A DNA stretch of 64,000 nucleotides. Source: Symsagittifera roscoffensis. Its lineage: Eukaryota; Xenacoelomorpha; Acoela; Convolutidae. The DNA lies in NCBI RefSeq assembly GCF_963678635.1, contig NC_087065.1, forward strand, positions 69,566,956 to 69,630,955, in the 5' to 3' direction. Each line of letters starts with the position of its first letter. Within the stretch, counting starts at the first letter, position 1. A model generated the notes under the pieces. The model was not told where the DNA came from and made no database searches. It saw nothing but the letters and a program-made list of their open reading frames with translations. Positions 44,885 to 56,875 of the stretch are shown here, in pieces. The translations under genes were made by a program, and so were the position numbers.

Positions 44885-47800
44885 ATGAGACTTCAACTTC
44901 AGAGCTTAATTTGTGCTTACTTTTTGGCGATCATTGGTCATTCAAGTACACGCCAGTTCAACGCCTCATTTCATAATTCACCTCACGGTCAAAATAACAG
45001 CTCTGTTAATTTATCATCACCGGCGGTGATTTCGACCATAATTGGAGGCGTTAATAGCATAGACCGACCATTTTATATCCGCATTGTAAACACTGGTAAT
45101 TACGAGTTCTGCGGTGGATCGATTGTAAATAGTTTTTGGATTATCACAGCTGCTAGTTGTGTTTATGAATATACAGGTAAGTTTCAATTTTTTTTACAGT
45201 TTGAGTTGACCAAAATCTCTGTCGTAAAACTTTCTCATAACAACCTCACAACCTCCTCACAACAAAAAAACTTGGCTCTCAGAAGGTTTTCAAGAAAAGG
45301 ACTTATTTCTTAAAAAAATCTGTAAAATTCGAAAATTTCGTTAAAAAAAGTTGCAAGGCAGGATCGGTTTTTATAATAAAGTTCCACGATGGGAGCGTGT
45401 CCTACAAAAACTTCTAAAAATTTAATTGAATAAATTGAAAAAAAAAATGTTTCAAAGTCAGAAACAACTTAAGTTCTCCGCTGTTGACCGGTTTGACAAA
45501 AAATGCGTGTCATACAATTTCATACTATGAAAAAAAGCTTATCATAATATTTCATAGACCAAAAAATTAATTTGCAAATAGAATGATAAGCGTTTTTTTC
45601 CAAACTATGAAATTTTAAAACAAGCAATATTTGCCACATTTGAGAATTAAATAGCAAGTTATGCCATACTTTTTAGCTTTTAGCTCAGATTTTATCAAAG
45701 ATTTTTTGAAAATAGCAAAAGCAATTTTTGTCAAATAAAAGAAAAGAAATCTCATTGGCAAATTTCTATATAAATTGCCTCTTCGCTTTACCAAATCAAG
45801 TGCATTTTGCTCAATCACTAGCTAAAGTTTCCGAAAGCTGTATCGAAACACGTCCGTATCCATACCGGATTTGGTTTAAAAATTATTGCTTAAATCGCCT
45901 ATAACTAAATTTCAACCGTTAAACATATGTAAGTCCTGTTTAAACGTTCTGATCTAGTTTCATAAGTTAATGAAACGCGGTCAAAATATTATTGGCAAAT
46001 TTTAATTATTTGTTTAGTTTTCAGTAGTTTAGTGGGAAAATGTTGCTACCTTAAAAACAAAGTTGCAGGACTTGTGATTCAATTTTGGTTCCCTAAATTT
46101 TTCGTCTCCTAAAAATTCATTTGATGTTTTTTATGGATAATCACTTGCCTGAAAAACAATGGCTGGTTAGCTGTAAAAGTAAATATTTACAAACTTTGTG
46201 TACAAAGTTTGGAATAGGTTCTTGTAAAATTGGGATCAATTTTGTAAGATTCAACCCAGGCGTCTACTATGAATAGTAACATGTGTGTGACTTTGAAATT
46301 GCATTTCATCATTAATGAAGTAACAACAGCTGCCAAAAACAGTTCACACATGATAGTTGCTTCCTTTAATTTTTCTTAAAGATGAGAAAAATTAGGGCCT
46401 TCAAATTATCCATGCTTGGTTTTACGGGTAATCAACTATCATCTTTGCACTAAGTTCATAAAAGTTTTATCCTTAGCAAAAGTATAGAGCTTAAACAATA
46501 TATGAAATTTGTTTTGATAACTTAAGCTTATTTTTTCATCGATTCGGCCATTCTGTAGTTATAACATTGCTAAGATCCACGTTTTCCGCTGTTTTATGAG
46601 GAGAATGAAAACTTGGAATACTGGTTTTCTTTGTTCCGACCACTGAAAATGCACTCAAATAAAGGTAAAGTTACCTTAAGTCACCACTCAAGGTAAGTGG
46701 TTGTTAAGGAAAAATTTACCTCAATTCTACCTTAAAATTTCTTAAAGTAAAACCTTCACTTTAAAAATAAAGGAAACTTAAGATAAATTCAGATAAACTA
46801 ACACTTGAGGTGAAACTAACACTTGAGTTTTTAATGTGAAGTTGAAATGAGGTAAAAGATAATAGTTCAGTTGGCTTGAGGTAGTTTTGGTAAGCTTGGG
46901 GTGACTGGAGGTAAAATTTAAGTTAGTTCCCCCACAAGCTGTAAGGTAAACTTGAGGTGGGTTAAGGTAGTAGTTGGGGTGGTTTGAGGGAAGGTTAAGG
47001 TGAGCACTTTTTGCCTTAACTGCTGAGTTATGTTTTAAGGTAAATTTACGTCAATCTTTTTTAGAATATGGGCAGAAACTTATCGTCCGTTGTGTTTAGT
47101 GTCTACTTTTTTATGCAAAGTCTGGTACCACAATTAGATTTGCTCCAGTTTCATATTACATTGAAGAACTTTTAGTCGTGATTCCAACAAAGTTGAAAAA
47201 AAAAATCTGAAAACTTTTTTCAGTATTAAAAATAACCGGTTTAATTGGTTCCTGGTCTTCAGTCTGTTTCCTAGCAAGTAGCGTTTCCTAAACAAAACTA
47301 GGTTTTTTAAGCTATAAATAATTAGTTTTATCAAAAAAATGTTTGAACGTAAATGTAGCGCTTCCCTGGCACCTAAAAGTGAAAAGTTAAACAAATATAT
47401 ACTGTGTAGAAACATCAAAAACTTTTTAGAATGTTTTTTTTTTGTTTTTTTTTATGTATGTTTCTGTTAAGTAAGGCTAATGCTAGTGTCATAATCGTTC
47501 TCTTAGATCATCTCCTCTATCACGCGCAGCAAGGCGGTCAATTGTATAAAAAAACGATATTTGCACAAAAAGGGTCACTACTGTTTCTGTTTTGGGAATA
47601 TTTTCTTGCATCATTTAACTGGGGTGGTTTTTTATAATTTACTTTTCAGTTTGCTTTTTACTTTATTTTTTGATTTCTGTTCATAGTTTGTCGCCTAATC
47701 GAAATCTAGTAATTGAAAATTTGAAAGAAACAAGCTAGAAACTCAGTCAGTTGTGGAGTTTGCTAATGAAGTCGATTAGCTGAGAAATGTTTCAGCTGCT

Positions 47801-50800
47801 TTTTTTGTCTTGAAATTTGCCCCTTTTCATTATCAAAGGTTTCTTGAGACAAGTAACTCTTATATTGTAGTCTTCAAGAAACTACAGTAAACTCTACTAT
47901 TGACTGTCAACAGAAAGATGTTATTATCATTTTTTCAATAAAACTCTTTTTTTTTTTGAAATTTTAGAAGATTATTTGCTGGTCGAGACTGGAGATTTCA
48001 CCCGTGGAGACGACGACACAGAATCCTATCATGTCGAAAAAGTTTTCCTTGCTGACGGGTTAGTTTTGTTTTATGCAAACTGGCGAAATTCAAACGTTTT
48101 GTGCAGATAGTTAGAGTTGGTATCCAGGCTTTGCCAAAATTGTCATAGCAGAACTGTATTTTTTAGTCACTGCAGAACATTTTGATTGTTCCTCTCCAAT
48201 AAAAAATACTGTTTTTTAATGACAATTTAAGCAAAAAAGGATAAGATAATAAACAATTTTTTTTCTAAATGTCTGCAAAAACTATCTGTTTTAGCAGTCA
48301 AAAATTAACAGTCAGTCAACAATCGTTCAAAAAAACTTGTCAGTCGAACTCTCGAACTTTTTTTTGTTCAAACTTGGTCGAATTTTTCGGTTGAGCGAAG
48401 TCGAAACAAATAGCGGCGGAAATGGAATAAAACGGCGGAATAAAGTGTTAATGAATAGCAAAAACGATAAGAACTTTTCTCACTAAATGCGAGTCATACA
48501 GAGCTTTTGTAGATTCAAATTAGAATTTTTAATCCGTTACTTTGACTAAATTTGGTTCCAGTGCTATATTTAACTGCATGTATCTGATATTCTTTGTCCA
48601 AAGTGATTGTTATAAAAAATCTCTACAACTTTGCAGTAGAGTTGATTCCTACAGCTTAGCTTTTTTGGCATTTCATATTTTAGGTTTTAAACCTAATGGT
48701 CATTTGAACTCAGAAACTTATACGAACTGCCGTTCATATTTGATACATGATGTTGCTAAATGCTAGTTAGGTTGACCTTTTAGTGTGAACATGGGCATCG
48801 TTCATGTATGCACGAAGAAACAGATGCAATTGCAACAAAGACAGTCGGTAGCAGTGAGGAGTATCTAAGAAAGTTCGGACCACAACCGGGGCGGATTTGG
48901 GGCGGGGGGCGGGGGGTGGGGGCTGACGTTTTTTTCTTCTCAGGGATTTGACCCCTGAAGACCCAAAGGGTCAACCCTTTGGTACTTTTCAAGAAATCCA
49001 TTTTGGCTGACAGACCCTAAATTTTTTCTAAAAGTGCTTTGGGCTCCAATATATGCTAATTTTGAGTGGGAGCGCGCGCAAAAAAAAGCCGGTTTTTCAG
49101 TCAAAAGTTTCCAAAAAGTGCCCAAAAACTGCATTTTAATGTTTTTTTTTCGTCAAAAATTTGATTCCTGAGCAAATCGTCACAAGATGGGTGAAAAAGC
49201 TAACCTAAAGCTCTCAGATACCCAGTTTGTAAAATATTTTCTTCTCGTGTCCATGTTTTTTTATAAACAGATGGTAGAGTGTCAATGATCAAATTGGCAC
49301 AATTTTTGAAAAATCTTACGATGAAAAAAGTCTTCTCAAACCAGCCACCCCACCACTTGTATGCTCCATTATTTAATTGAGTTTCATGTCTCCTTATCGC
49401 TGGCCTAAGCGAAAGGCTCTTGCAATTCAGACTTTCAAAGTGTGGCTAAACTTCAACATTCGTCGGATCTTGTTATTATTCCCCCCCCCCCCTTGCAATA
49501 GGGGGGAAATAGTTAAAAACGGTACAAAATTGGTATAAGCTTAACTGTTCAGTTCTTTCTCTATAAGGGGGGATTCGTTGCAAGGTACCGTAGGGGGCGC
49601 GGGGAAATAGTTAACAAGATCCAAAATTTCAGTCAACAGTTCTGCCGAGATGTTTAATACTTCATTTGGTCTCGGAATATCTCTCGGAAAATCACCGATA
49701 AAGCGCAACAGCAAATTTGATATTCAAAAAATTTGTGTTTCTACAAGCACAATTCGAAGGTACCTCTTGAATACTCATTTACTCATGAATACTAGCAAGA
49801 AATGAGCAGCAAGAAGTGCCGAGTTGCTCAAACAGAAACCGTGTTCTCGTTAAGAAAGAAAGGTCAGCATATTTGTTGAACTTTTTCAGACGCTAACTCG
49901 AATTCTTGCGCATAGTGTGCTCAATAATGGCAGCAACATAAATTCTTTCTTCGTTTCGACCAGTTCCTCAAATTTTTTCAATCCGATTTTAATTTGAGGT
50001 TTCTAGATTATTTTCTGCTCAGTTTGAACTAATCTCAAGTCGACTGCATCAAATAACAAATTTTTCAACCAAGTGTTAACATAGTGTCTTGGATATTATT
50101 CAATTTGATAACGGTAATAACTGCCTTGTTTGATAACGGTGATATCTCCAGAGCAAAGAGGAAGTTCCAGACGGGCTCTCTCAATGTCGCAGGGGAGTTT
50201 TTGACCTGTAAGCTCTGGAAAAAACGGTTTATAAATAAAATCAAATGACTCATAAAGTTCGTCTTAAGCTCTTGTTGGCTCCAATATAAAAATCGTTAAA
50301 TCAACTTAGCGATGAAATGTGAGCGAATGTTACCTAAAACAGTGTGGATTATGCTCAGAGGCTTCTATGTTTGTTTTTTAGTTTTTTCATTGGATGGTTA
50401 AAAGTTAGGAGAACACACATTGCTCTTCCACGATTTTCTAACGTCTTCATGTAATCAGGCTTGCTTTGAAAATCGCTTCTAATAAATCTGTTCTAAGGCT
50501 CGGTCCGCTAAAGTTTGTTTCATCTTCATTTTTTTCACTGATTATGAGGTTTTAGATGGTAGGTCAGTAAACCGATGTATCAGCAACCCGAAAAACACAG
50601 AGGCCAGATCAGTAAACCAAAAATGAGATTACTTGATCAGTAAACCGAAAATGGTCAAAAAGGCGTTCAGTAAACCAAAATTGTTTTTTTTTCTAAGTAA
50701 CAACGTTTTAAAAGTAACGTTTTTTAAGTTAAGCTTACCAGCAATTAAGCGCAGCATTGTTGTATGTAAATTTAGTTACGCAGCTAAGAAATTGAAATAT

Positions 50801-53721
50801 TTCAGTAAATCTTAAGAAAAAATTTTTCATTTGATTCCTTGATGCATTTTTTTAAGCTGAGTTTGTTCTCATTTTAACGCAACCGGTTACGCAAATGTTA
50901 AGTAACTGTTAAATAATTGTTTCCCATTTTGATTTACTGATATGGTACTTTCCTGATAGGTCGATTTACTGAACGCACACCAAGGTTTTGAATGAAGTCT
51001 GAATTTTCAATGAAACTAACTGAGCTCACGGAAAATTGTCGAGTAGTTGTGGAAAAAACTCCGAAATCAAGCTAACCTTTAACCTATCAAATGTACCAAA
51101 ATTTGGAAAAACTGTTTTTGTTCAAGCTGTAGTTGCAGTTGCACAACATTTATGGGATCTACTAAAGATTCTCTAGCCCTTTAAAGAAATACAGTAAATT
51201 AGCACTAAAGCTTGTATTGAGAATTCGAGTTTTGCTGCATTAGGATTGGTCGAAAATTCAACTAACGTTATCTACTTGACAATCTTGCCCTTTCTTGAAA
51301 GGGGAGGGAAACTGTTTATTAGATCCCATTTCTGAAGTAAATCAACTACGAAAAATGTAAAAAAGCAAAAAATGGTGAATGCCAGAGACTTCTATAATTT
51401 CATTGTTTTTCAGCTGTGTTTTTGAATAGCGCTTAAGTATGCTTGCTCGGAAACTCTTTGATGCTGATAGGTCTGTTGATAGGTCTCAACTCGTAATGAT
51501 ATTTTTTGATTGCAAATTTGTTCAAAATTAAAAGAAAACTTTTAGATCTCTATGACTGTTCCCCCCCCCCCCTTGCAAAAGGGGGGATTCGTTACTAGGT
51601 ACAAAATTTAAATATGCTCAACAATTGAGTTATTTCGTTAAAGGGGTGGCAATTCGTTACTAGGTACCCTAGGGGAGAGATATAGTTAAACAGATCCCTC
51701 CTTCTTTAACATCTACTTTTTGGAAGGGGGCCTAGGAGATTAGACGACCGTAAAGAAATGGAATTTACGGACAATCAGTATTTTCTCAGCAAAAGATAAT
51801 TTAAGTCTGCAAACAAGTTTCAAGCAATTTGCACGCAAGTTATTGTCTAAATTCCGTTATTTTCTGATCGTCTAATTCCCTGTCGTCTAAGTTCCTAAAT
51901 GCCTTTGGAAGGCTTGAGACGCGTTTTCGAATAACTTTAGAGTCGATTCTCCAAAAATGAACGTCAAAAAATAGGTTCAAAGGAGAACCCGTTGGACCAG
52001 CCAATAGATGTCGAACTCCCGACAACGAACATCCACCCTCCCTAATTTCTCCCCCGATTGAAAACACCCTCTTAAAATACTTCCAATTAAATGTATTGAA
52101 CAAACAAAATATTTCAGCTTCTCAATGCGTGAGCTAGTGAACAACCTGGCGCTTCTTAAACTGTCCATTCCGATGCCCATTCGGCTGTTCGGACAGTTAC
52201 CCGTTTGCACGAAAGAGAAGCCACACGGCACACGTCTCGGCTCATGTGGCATGGGAGCAGATGAAATGATGTCAGATCACGGATTCAATTTCCCCTACAG
52301 GTAAAGAGAAGGTCACGTAGCAGTATTTAGACAACCGCGTATTCATACTCGTCAGTAAGCAGACAAATACTATATTAACCAATCAAAATCGATACAAGGC
52401 AGAAATAAATAGTTAATACTTATTTATTTCGTAAGTTTGATTTCTCATCTCGATTCTGATTGGTTAATGTAGTATTTGTCTGCTTGCTGGCGAGTACGTA
52501 TACGCGGATGTCTAAATAAGACCGCACTTTGAAGTGGAAGTGGTTAAAAGGGGGGCTATTCTATGGGGTGAAGGACCGAATGCGCAAAAGCTCTCAACCC
52601 ATCAACGCCTTTCAAACTGTCCAAAAGTTTATGAATACTGAGTTCTGATTAGCTGACGTAATTTTAGCTCATTCGGTCCTTCGCGCATGAGGGATTCCCC
52701 CGGTTAAAAATCCATAACATAAAATAGGGGCGTCCCTTTTGCACGCAGAAGCGATTGGGCAAAAGTTCTGTCAGCCAATCAGAATGAATCATTTATAACT
52801 TCGAAGGAAATAGAAATAAGCGATAAAATTAGTCAGTTTAGGACAAAGCTAAAGGGTTTTGATTGAATGAGAAATTTCGCGCATTCGATGAGAATAGCCC
52901 ATATCAAATATTGACATTTATTCTAGGCTTAAGAAACAACGGCTTGAAAGAGTCGCTAAAAAGATTCTATGCAAAAATATAAAATGTGGGAAATTAATTC
53001 AAAATGGGGCATCCTTTTCCTTAAAAGCATTTGATATACTTGCTGGGGTTCCCCGAAACAAATTTGAAAAAAAGGAGTAGCGGATCAAGTACTAAATTTA
53101 TAAAGATTTCATTTTTGAGAACAAGAAGAGAAAAAATTGTCTGTAAACTATCTGTGATCTTCAATATTTGAGCGTCGGTTTTTAGACAGCAAGTTAAAAT
53201 CATATACGAGGAAAAAATCAAGACAAAATTGAGAAAAAGAAGTAAAAAAATTCCAAAACGAGAAAAAATGAGAAATTGTCCATTTTCAAAAAAAACATGC
53301 AAGCTTAAAAAATGGTCTCGAACAATCCGTTTTTGTAAATGAAAATTATTTTCATTTCACTTCCATATATTAGTTCATAGTTTCTATCAACGAAGATTTT
53401 TGGGGAAAAAAAACAAAGTTAGAAAAAAAAGAACATATAGAGAATGTTTTTTCACTCGCTTCTACTTTTTTCTGCAGGCTTCAAGAAACTTATTTCACTG
53501 AAGTCAAATTTGTCAGTTCTGGTCCATTCAACTTAGACTGGTGTCGCGAAGACAACGTCTGCACAGAACCAGTTTTGGAAGACTCAAGTTCGTGTTTTTA
53601 CGACGAAGGGAATCCGCTTTACTTATTTCATTGTGAAACGCGAGTTCCTTATTGTCTTTACGGCGTTGGAAGTTACACCCTTCATAAAAGGTCTCTCTTC
53701 CAGTTTCCCACCCTTTGCTAA
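44885..53721 (+). CDS. Secreted trypsin-like serine protease homologue, catalytic triad lost
   Basis: Chymotrypsin-fold (S1) protein, 269 aa, from exons 44885-45176, 47968-48058, 52118-52300 and 53478-53721. Junction codons are intact (GAA, GGC, AGG), total 810 bp. The ATG at 44885 starts a signal peptide (LQLQSLICAYFLAII). Residues 26-44 hold NAS, NNSS and NLS glycosylation sites. The mature-domain start is IIGGVNS, but the preceding residue is Thr, not Arg/Lys, so trypsin-type activation looks absent. Conserved scaffold: FCGGSI, ITAASC, LALLKL, CLYGVGSY. Catalytic positions are substituted: His57 is Ser (TAASC, S91), Asp102 is Asn (NNLALLKL, N137), Ser195 is Glu (CFYDEGNPL, E232). The first cysteine pair (C76, C92) is kept. 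With a full frame, clean splicing and all three residues gone, a non-enzymatic secreted role is more likely than recent decay. The stop at 53719 ends the fold slightly short; GTCTCT at about 53691 is only a weak alternative donor. Confidence 0.85.
46650..47050 (+). repeat. Degenerate GAGGTAA/AAGGTAA array in intron 1
   Basis: About 400 bp dense in TTAAGGTAA, TTGAGGT and AAGGTAAA words, the first third partly complementary (TTACCTTAA). No fixed period. Many copies look like 5' splice sites. Confidence 0.7.
47085..47390 (+). repeat. Family D repeat, diverged copy 2
   Basis: GGTACCACAATTAGATTTGC, ACTTTTAGTCGTGATTC, AACCGGTTTAATTGG and AGTTTTATCAAA match family D order (TTTTAGTCGTGATTC is exact with 40436-40760). 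Lies in intron 1 of the protease homologue. Confidence 0.5.
48888..48922 (+). other. Strong potential G-quadruplex in intron 2
   Basis: Five G-runs of 4 to 6 bases within 35 bases (48888, 48899, 48904, 48911, 48918), loops of 1 to 7 bases. Followed by a short inverted repeat around AAAGGGTCAACCCTTT (about 48964). Confidence 0.75.
49480..49620. repeat. C-run/G-run repeat, copy 1
   Basis: A run of 12 C then TTGCAATAGGGGGG, so the two runs can fold on each other, then AAATAGTTAA, GGGGGATTCGTTGCAAGGTA and GGGGAAATAGTTAACAAGATCC. Paired with 51555-51700 in the same intron. Confidence 0.7.
51555..51700. repeat. C-run/G-run repeat, copy 2
   Basis: A C run, TTGCAAAAGGGGGG, ATTCGTTACTAGGTAC twice, AGGGGAGAGATATAGTTAAA and CAGATCCC. 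Same arrangement as 49480-49620; the C run tightly followed by a G run is the most conserved part. Confidence 0.7.
52321..52525. mobile_element. MITE with ~70-bp terminal inverted repeats, intron 3
   Basis: The left arm (CAGTATTTAGACAACCGCGT, AAGCAGACAAATACTATATT, AACCAATCA) and the right arm read in reverse complement (ATTTAGACATCCGCGTATAC, AAGCAGACAAATACTACATT, AACCAATCA) match over about 70 bases. A short AT-rich centre is itself palindromic. Starts 20 bases after the exon at 52300. No clear target duplication. Confidence 0.85.
52553..52900. mobile_element. Second MITE-like element, degraded
   Basis: Left end GGGGCTATTCTATGG...CCGAATGCGC; the right end in reverse complement gives GGGCTATTCTCATCGAATGCGC. 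Internal GACCGAATGCGC and CATTCGGTCC form a further inverted pair. Non-coding. Confidence 0.6.
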
Positions 53722-53816
53722 AATTGTAACATAAAGATGTCTAGAAACTGTTCATTCGGCAAATTGCGTGTTAGAGATGTTGTTCAAATCTGTTCACTTG
53801 TTCACGCTGACATTTT

Positions 53817-54060
53817 TTGTTCCGACTTTCAAAGAAAGTGAGAATTACATATGCCTGGGGTGGTTTTTTTGAAATCAGACGGATTTTACAAAAGTTGACA
53901 GCGTATGGGTATCGATCCGGAAATTTAGGGATTAGCCAAGCGAGTATTTTTGCACTAAAATCGCTGCTCCAATAATACTTTGATAGTTTTAATACGCACG
54001 GTATCTATACGTAGAAAATTATCCGCACTCATAATCGTTCCAAATTGAATTAAGGCCTAC
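53817..54060 (-). repeat. Family H fragment
   Basis: TTGTTCCGACTTTCAAAGAA and GGGGTGGTTTTTTTGAAATC are the family H end in the 15312 orientation; it fades into TAATCGTTCCAAATTGAATT. Lies just after the protease homologue stop, possibly in its 3' UTR. AATAAA at 54113-54118 could end that transcript. Confidence 0.5.
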
Positions 54061-54397
54061 TACAGTGCTGATTTAAATGAACAAAATTGGAAATTGGATT
54101 AAAATTAGACAAAATAAAGAAGCGAACAAAACTTGCCTAGAAATTCACCAGAGTTAATGTAATGCAAATTTCTTTGCAAAATCCAAAACCAAAAATTTAT
54201 CTCAAAAAACAATCATTTTTGCTTTTTTTCAGTTAGTCAAGAAATATGCTTTAGCTAACGAGTTAATTAATAAAACATTTATAAATCAAAAAGCGTCTTA
54301 CACAACCCAACAAATTCCTAGAAAGGTAAAACATCGAAAATTTTGCGTAAAACGTTTGAATTTTGTTTTTACACACAGATTTTGAGTTTTATATAGT

Positions 54398-54892
54398 AAA
54401 CAAGACTGCTCGCATCAGAGCGAGGACCTGAATGTTTTAAAGGTTTTAAAGAGCAGTAAAAACACGAAAAAATTAAATGTAATAAAAAAATGAAAATTTT
54501 TTTTTTTCTTAAGTTTGAGATTTTTCGTGAAAATCATCCCCCCAAACGCCATATTAAGTACAAAAAGATAGATTTAGCTCATTGTAACAAATCAAAGATG
54601 GCAAATACGTTTCTTCCAACTAATTTGGACAGATTTTTAAGACGGATTAAATCTCCGCTTATGCGTTAATAGCTCGAAATATATCGCGCGTTAATTGTCC
54701 CAAATTGGCCAAACTGGCAATTTTTAAACCCATAACCTTACAAAATATGATCCCAGGTGAAATTTTTTAAGCTCAGTCAAGCTTTTAAGCTCAGTCAAAA
54801 ATGGCTTGTTGAAAAGTCGAAAATTGTCTGAAGAAAAAAAACCCACCCCGTGCACAAATATTTCGTTACTTTCGTTACGAAATTCGGAACAA
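54398..54892 (+). repeat. Family H element, copy 3
   Basis: Starts AACAAGACTGCTCGCATCAG and ends CGTTACTTTCGTTACGAAAT plus TCGGAACA, same orientation as 1592-2122, with GACGGATTAAATCTCCGCTT and AACCCACCCCGTGCACAAAT inside. Confidence 0.7.
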
Positions 54893-55319
54893 AAAGATCT
54901 TTTATGGCTATTAGGCAAAATTATATTCTTTTAAACTGTTTTTTGGATATTTTAACCTTCTAAAAATTTGATGCTCTGTGTAAGAGGCTTCTTGCATTAT
55001 AAATTTCTTGTCAATTAACTCGTTAGCTTAAATGTTTTTATTGATTAACTAAAAAAAGACAAAATGACCTGTGAAAGAACTTTGCAAACCAACGTTCATC
55101 ATTTTATTTCTAATAAAATTTTAACTAATTTTTGTTATGTTTACTTTTTTTCTAATCTTAGCCCAATTTGAAAAAAAAAACATTTTAAAGTTTTCAATGT
55201 TTTTAGTTTTGTTCGGTTAATATAAATCAGCTCTGTTTAATTGGTCATATGAATTCTACTCAAATGTTAGCGGTTGCATTTATTATTTGCAGATGAAACT
55301 TTTATAGTCTATCAAAAAA

Positions 55320-55401
55320 TTCTGATCAAAAACTATTCGAGACCAGTTAAGGGCAGTCGGAACATTCAGGGCTTTGCCCTGATATACAATCAGTCTTGTT
55401 T
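55320..55401 (-). repeat. Family H terminal fragment
   Basis: CTATTCGAGACCAGTTAAGG, GCAGTCGGAACATTCAGGGC and TTTGCCCTGATA...CAGTCTTGTTT: one end with its hairpin (CAGGGC/GCCCTG), the inverse of 1466-1536. Confidence 0.6.
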
Positions 55402-56282
55402 TTGTTTTATAGCATCTAGTAATTTGGGATCCCTTCTTCATCTCCTATGAGCATGCGTGTTATGGTGTAACACGTAGTTTCCTAGGTTAATTATGAAAAC
55501 CAAATCTATTCGGAGTAACTGAAATAGTCTTTATGCTAATTTTGTAGTAATCAGATTTTGTCGGGAAAATTTTTACAATAAAAAACTCGCAGATGCGAGG
55601 GTAAATCAAAAAGAGACGTAATTTGCAGAATCAGACTTCGATGAAAAATGAGGGGGGCTGGAAAAGAGACCTTTACAGGAATCGACAGAGATTGAGATGC
55701 AATGGCGGAAGTTTCTTCACGAACGTGCCGCATTTCTACCAGTGGATTGTCAATATTATAAGCCATAACTGACTCATAAAAAAGTGCATATTTAGATCTC
55801 GTTTTCGCTATAACTACACCTCCCCCCACCCCCAATGGGACCCAGTAATGATGTTCACCCTTTTAAGGATGAAATCTAACTTGTAACTAAATCTAACTTA
55901 AATCTAATTTTGTACCTAAATTCTCTCATCTCTCCTTAAGTAGTGGGGTGGCAGGGGTGTTATAGCAGGGGGCGGGGTGACAGGGTTACATGTTAAATAT
56001 ATAGATCCGTAGTTTTAAAAAGCCGATGAAATTTAAATTGAATTAATTTTAATTCACGCGAGATTGACATTCATCATTGGAAGCTTAATGTTTGATGTGC
56101 CGTTTTCTGAAACACCAGTATCATACCACCTTGAAAGCTACTCCTGTCATTGCCATGGTTCATGGTTATTCAAATTAAACTTAAGTAATCTGTGTGAAGT
56201 TATGAGTTGTGACTTTACTTTGATGTAGATAGATTGTATTATGACGCTAAAGTCATAACCAGCATGCATGTGATCAGCCTTG
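55402..56282. other. Intergenic, no gene recognised
   Basis: Contains pyrimidine- and purine-rich patches (CCTCCCCCCACCCCC at about 55817; GGGGTGGCAGGGGTG near 55945). No ORF with a motif. Confidence 0.4.
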
Positions 56283-56788
56283 TTGTTCCGATTTTCGAAG
56301 AAAACGGAATATTTATACTTGGTGTGGTTTTTTATGCAGTCAAATTATGGTGATCGAAATTTTGTGCAAAAATTGGGAGTTTGAAAACTTTCAATTTATC
56401 CATTATGCTGAAGCGCTGAGCCTAAAAATTGTTTATGCTCCATTGAAGATATCGACTCACTAAAATCAAATTTAGAAAAACCTTACCTCCAATCATTTTT
56501 TGCGAAATTTTGGGAGTTTGAAAATTGCCAACTTATCAATTATTCTGAAGCGTAACGCAAATTATTTATGCGTGGCGAATTATCTCACAGAACAAAATTG
56601 TTCCAAATTGTTCCAGGCTTGCTAATCGGTCATATTAATTTCGTACGGCTCAAATTTCCACACTGGATTTTTGATATTGTCCAAAAATGTTAGCTTTTAA
56701 ATACTTTCTTTTCCAAAAATCTATTCGATATGGATTAGGGGCAGTCGGAAAATTCAGGCTGTGCCATGTGATACAAACAGTCTTGTTT
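56283..56788 (-). repeat. Family H element, copy 4 (diverged)
   Basis: TTGTTCCGATTTTCGAAGAA, GTGGTTTTTTATGCAGTCAA, an interior AAATTGTTCCAGGCTTGC segment, and the end GCAGTCGGAAAATTCAGGCT...CAGTCTTGTTT. The tandem duplication at 56741 begins inside this end. Confidence 0.55.
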
Positions 56789-56875
56789 GGCTCATGATTT
56801 GTTCTAAAATTTTGTTACTTATTATTGTGATTTTAAATAAAAGCATGATTTTACGCTGTTGTTAAATCTGTATTA

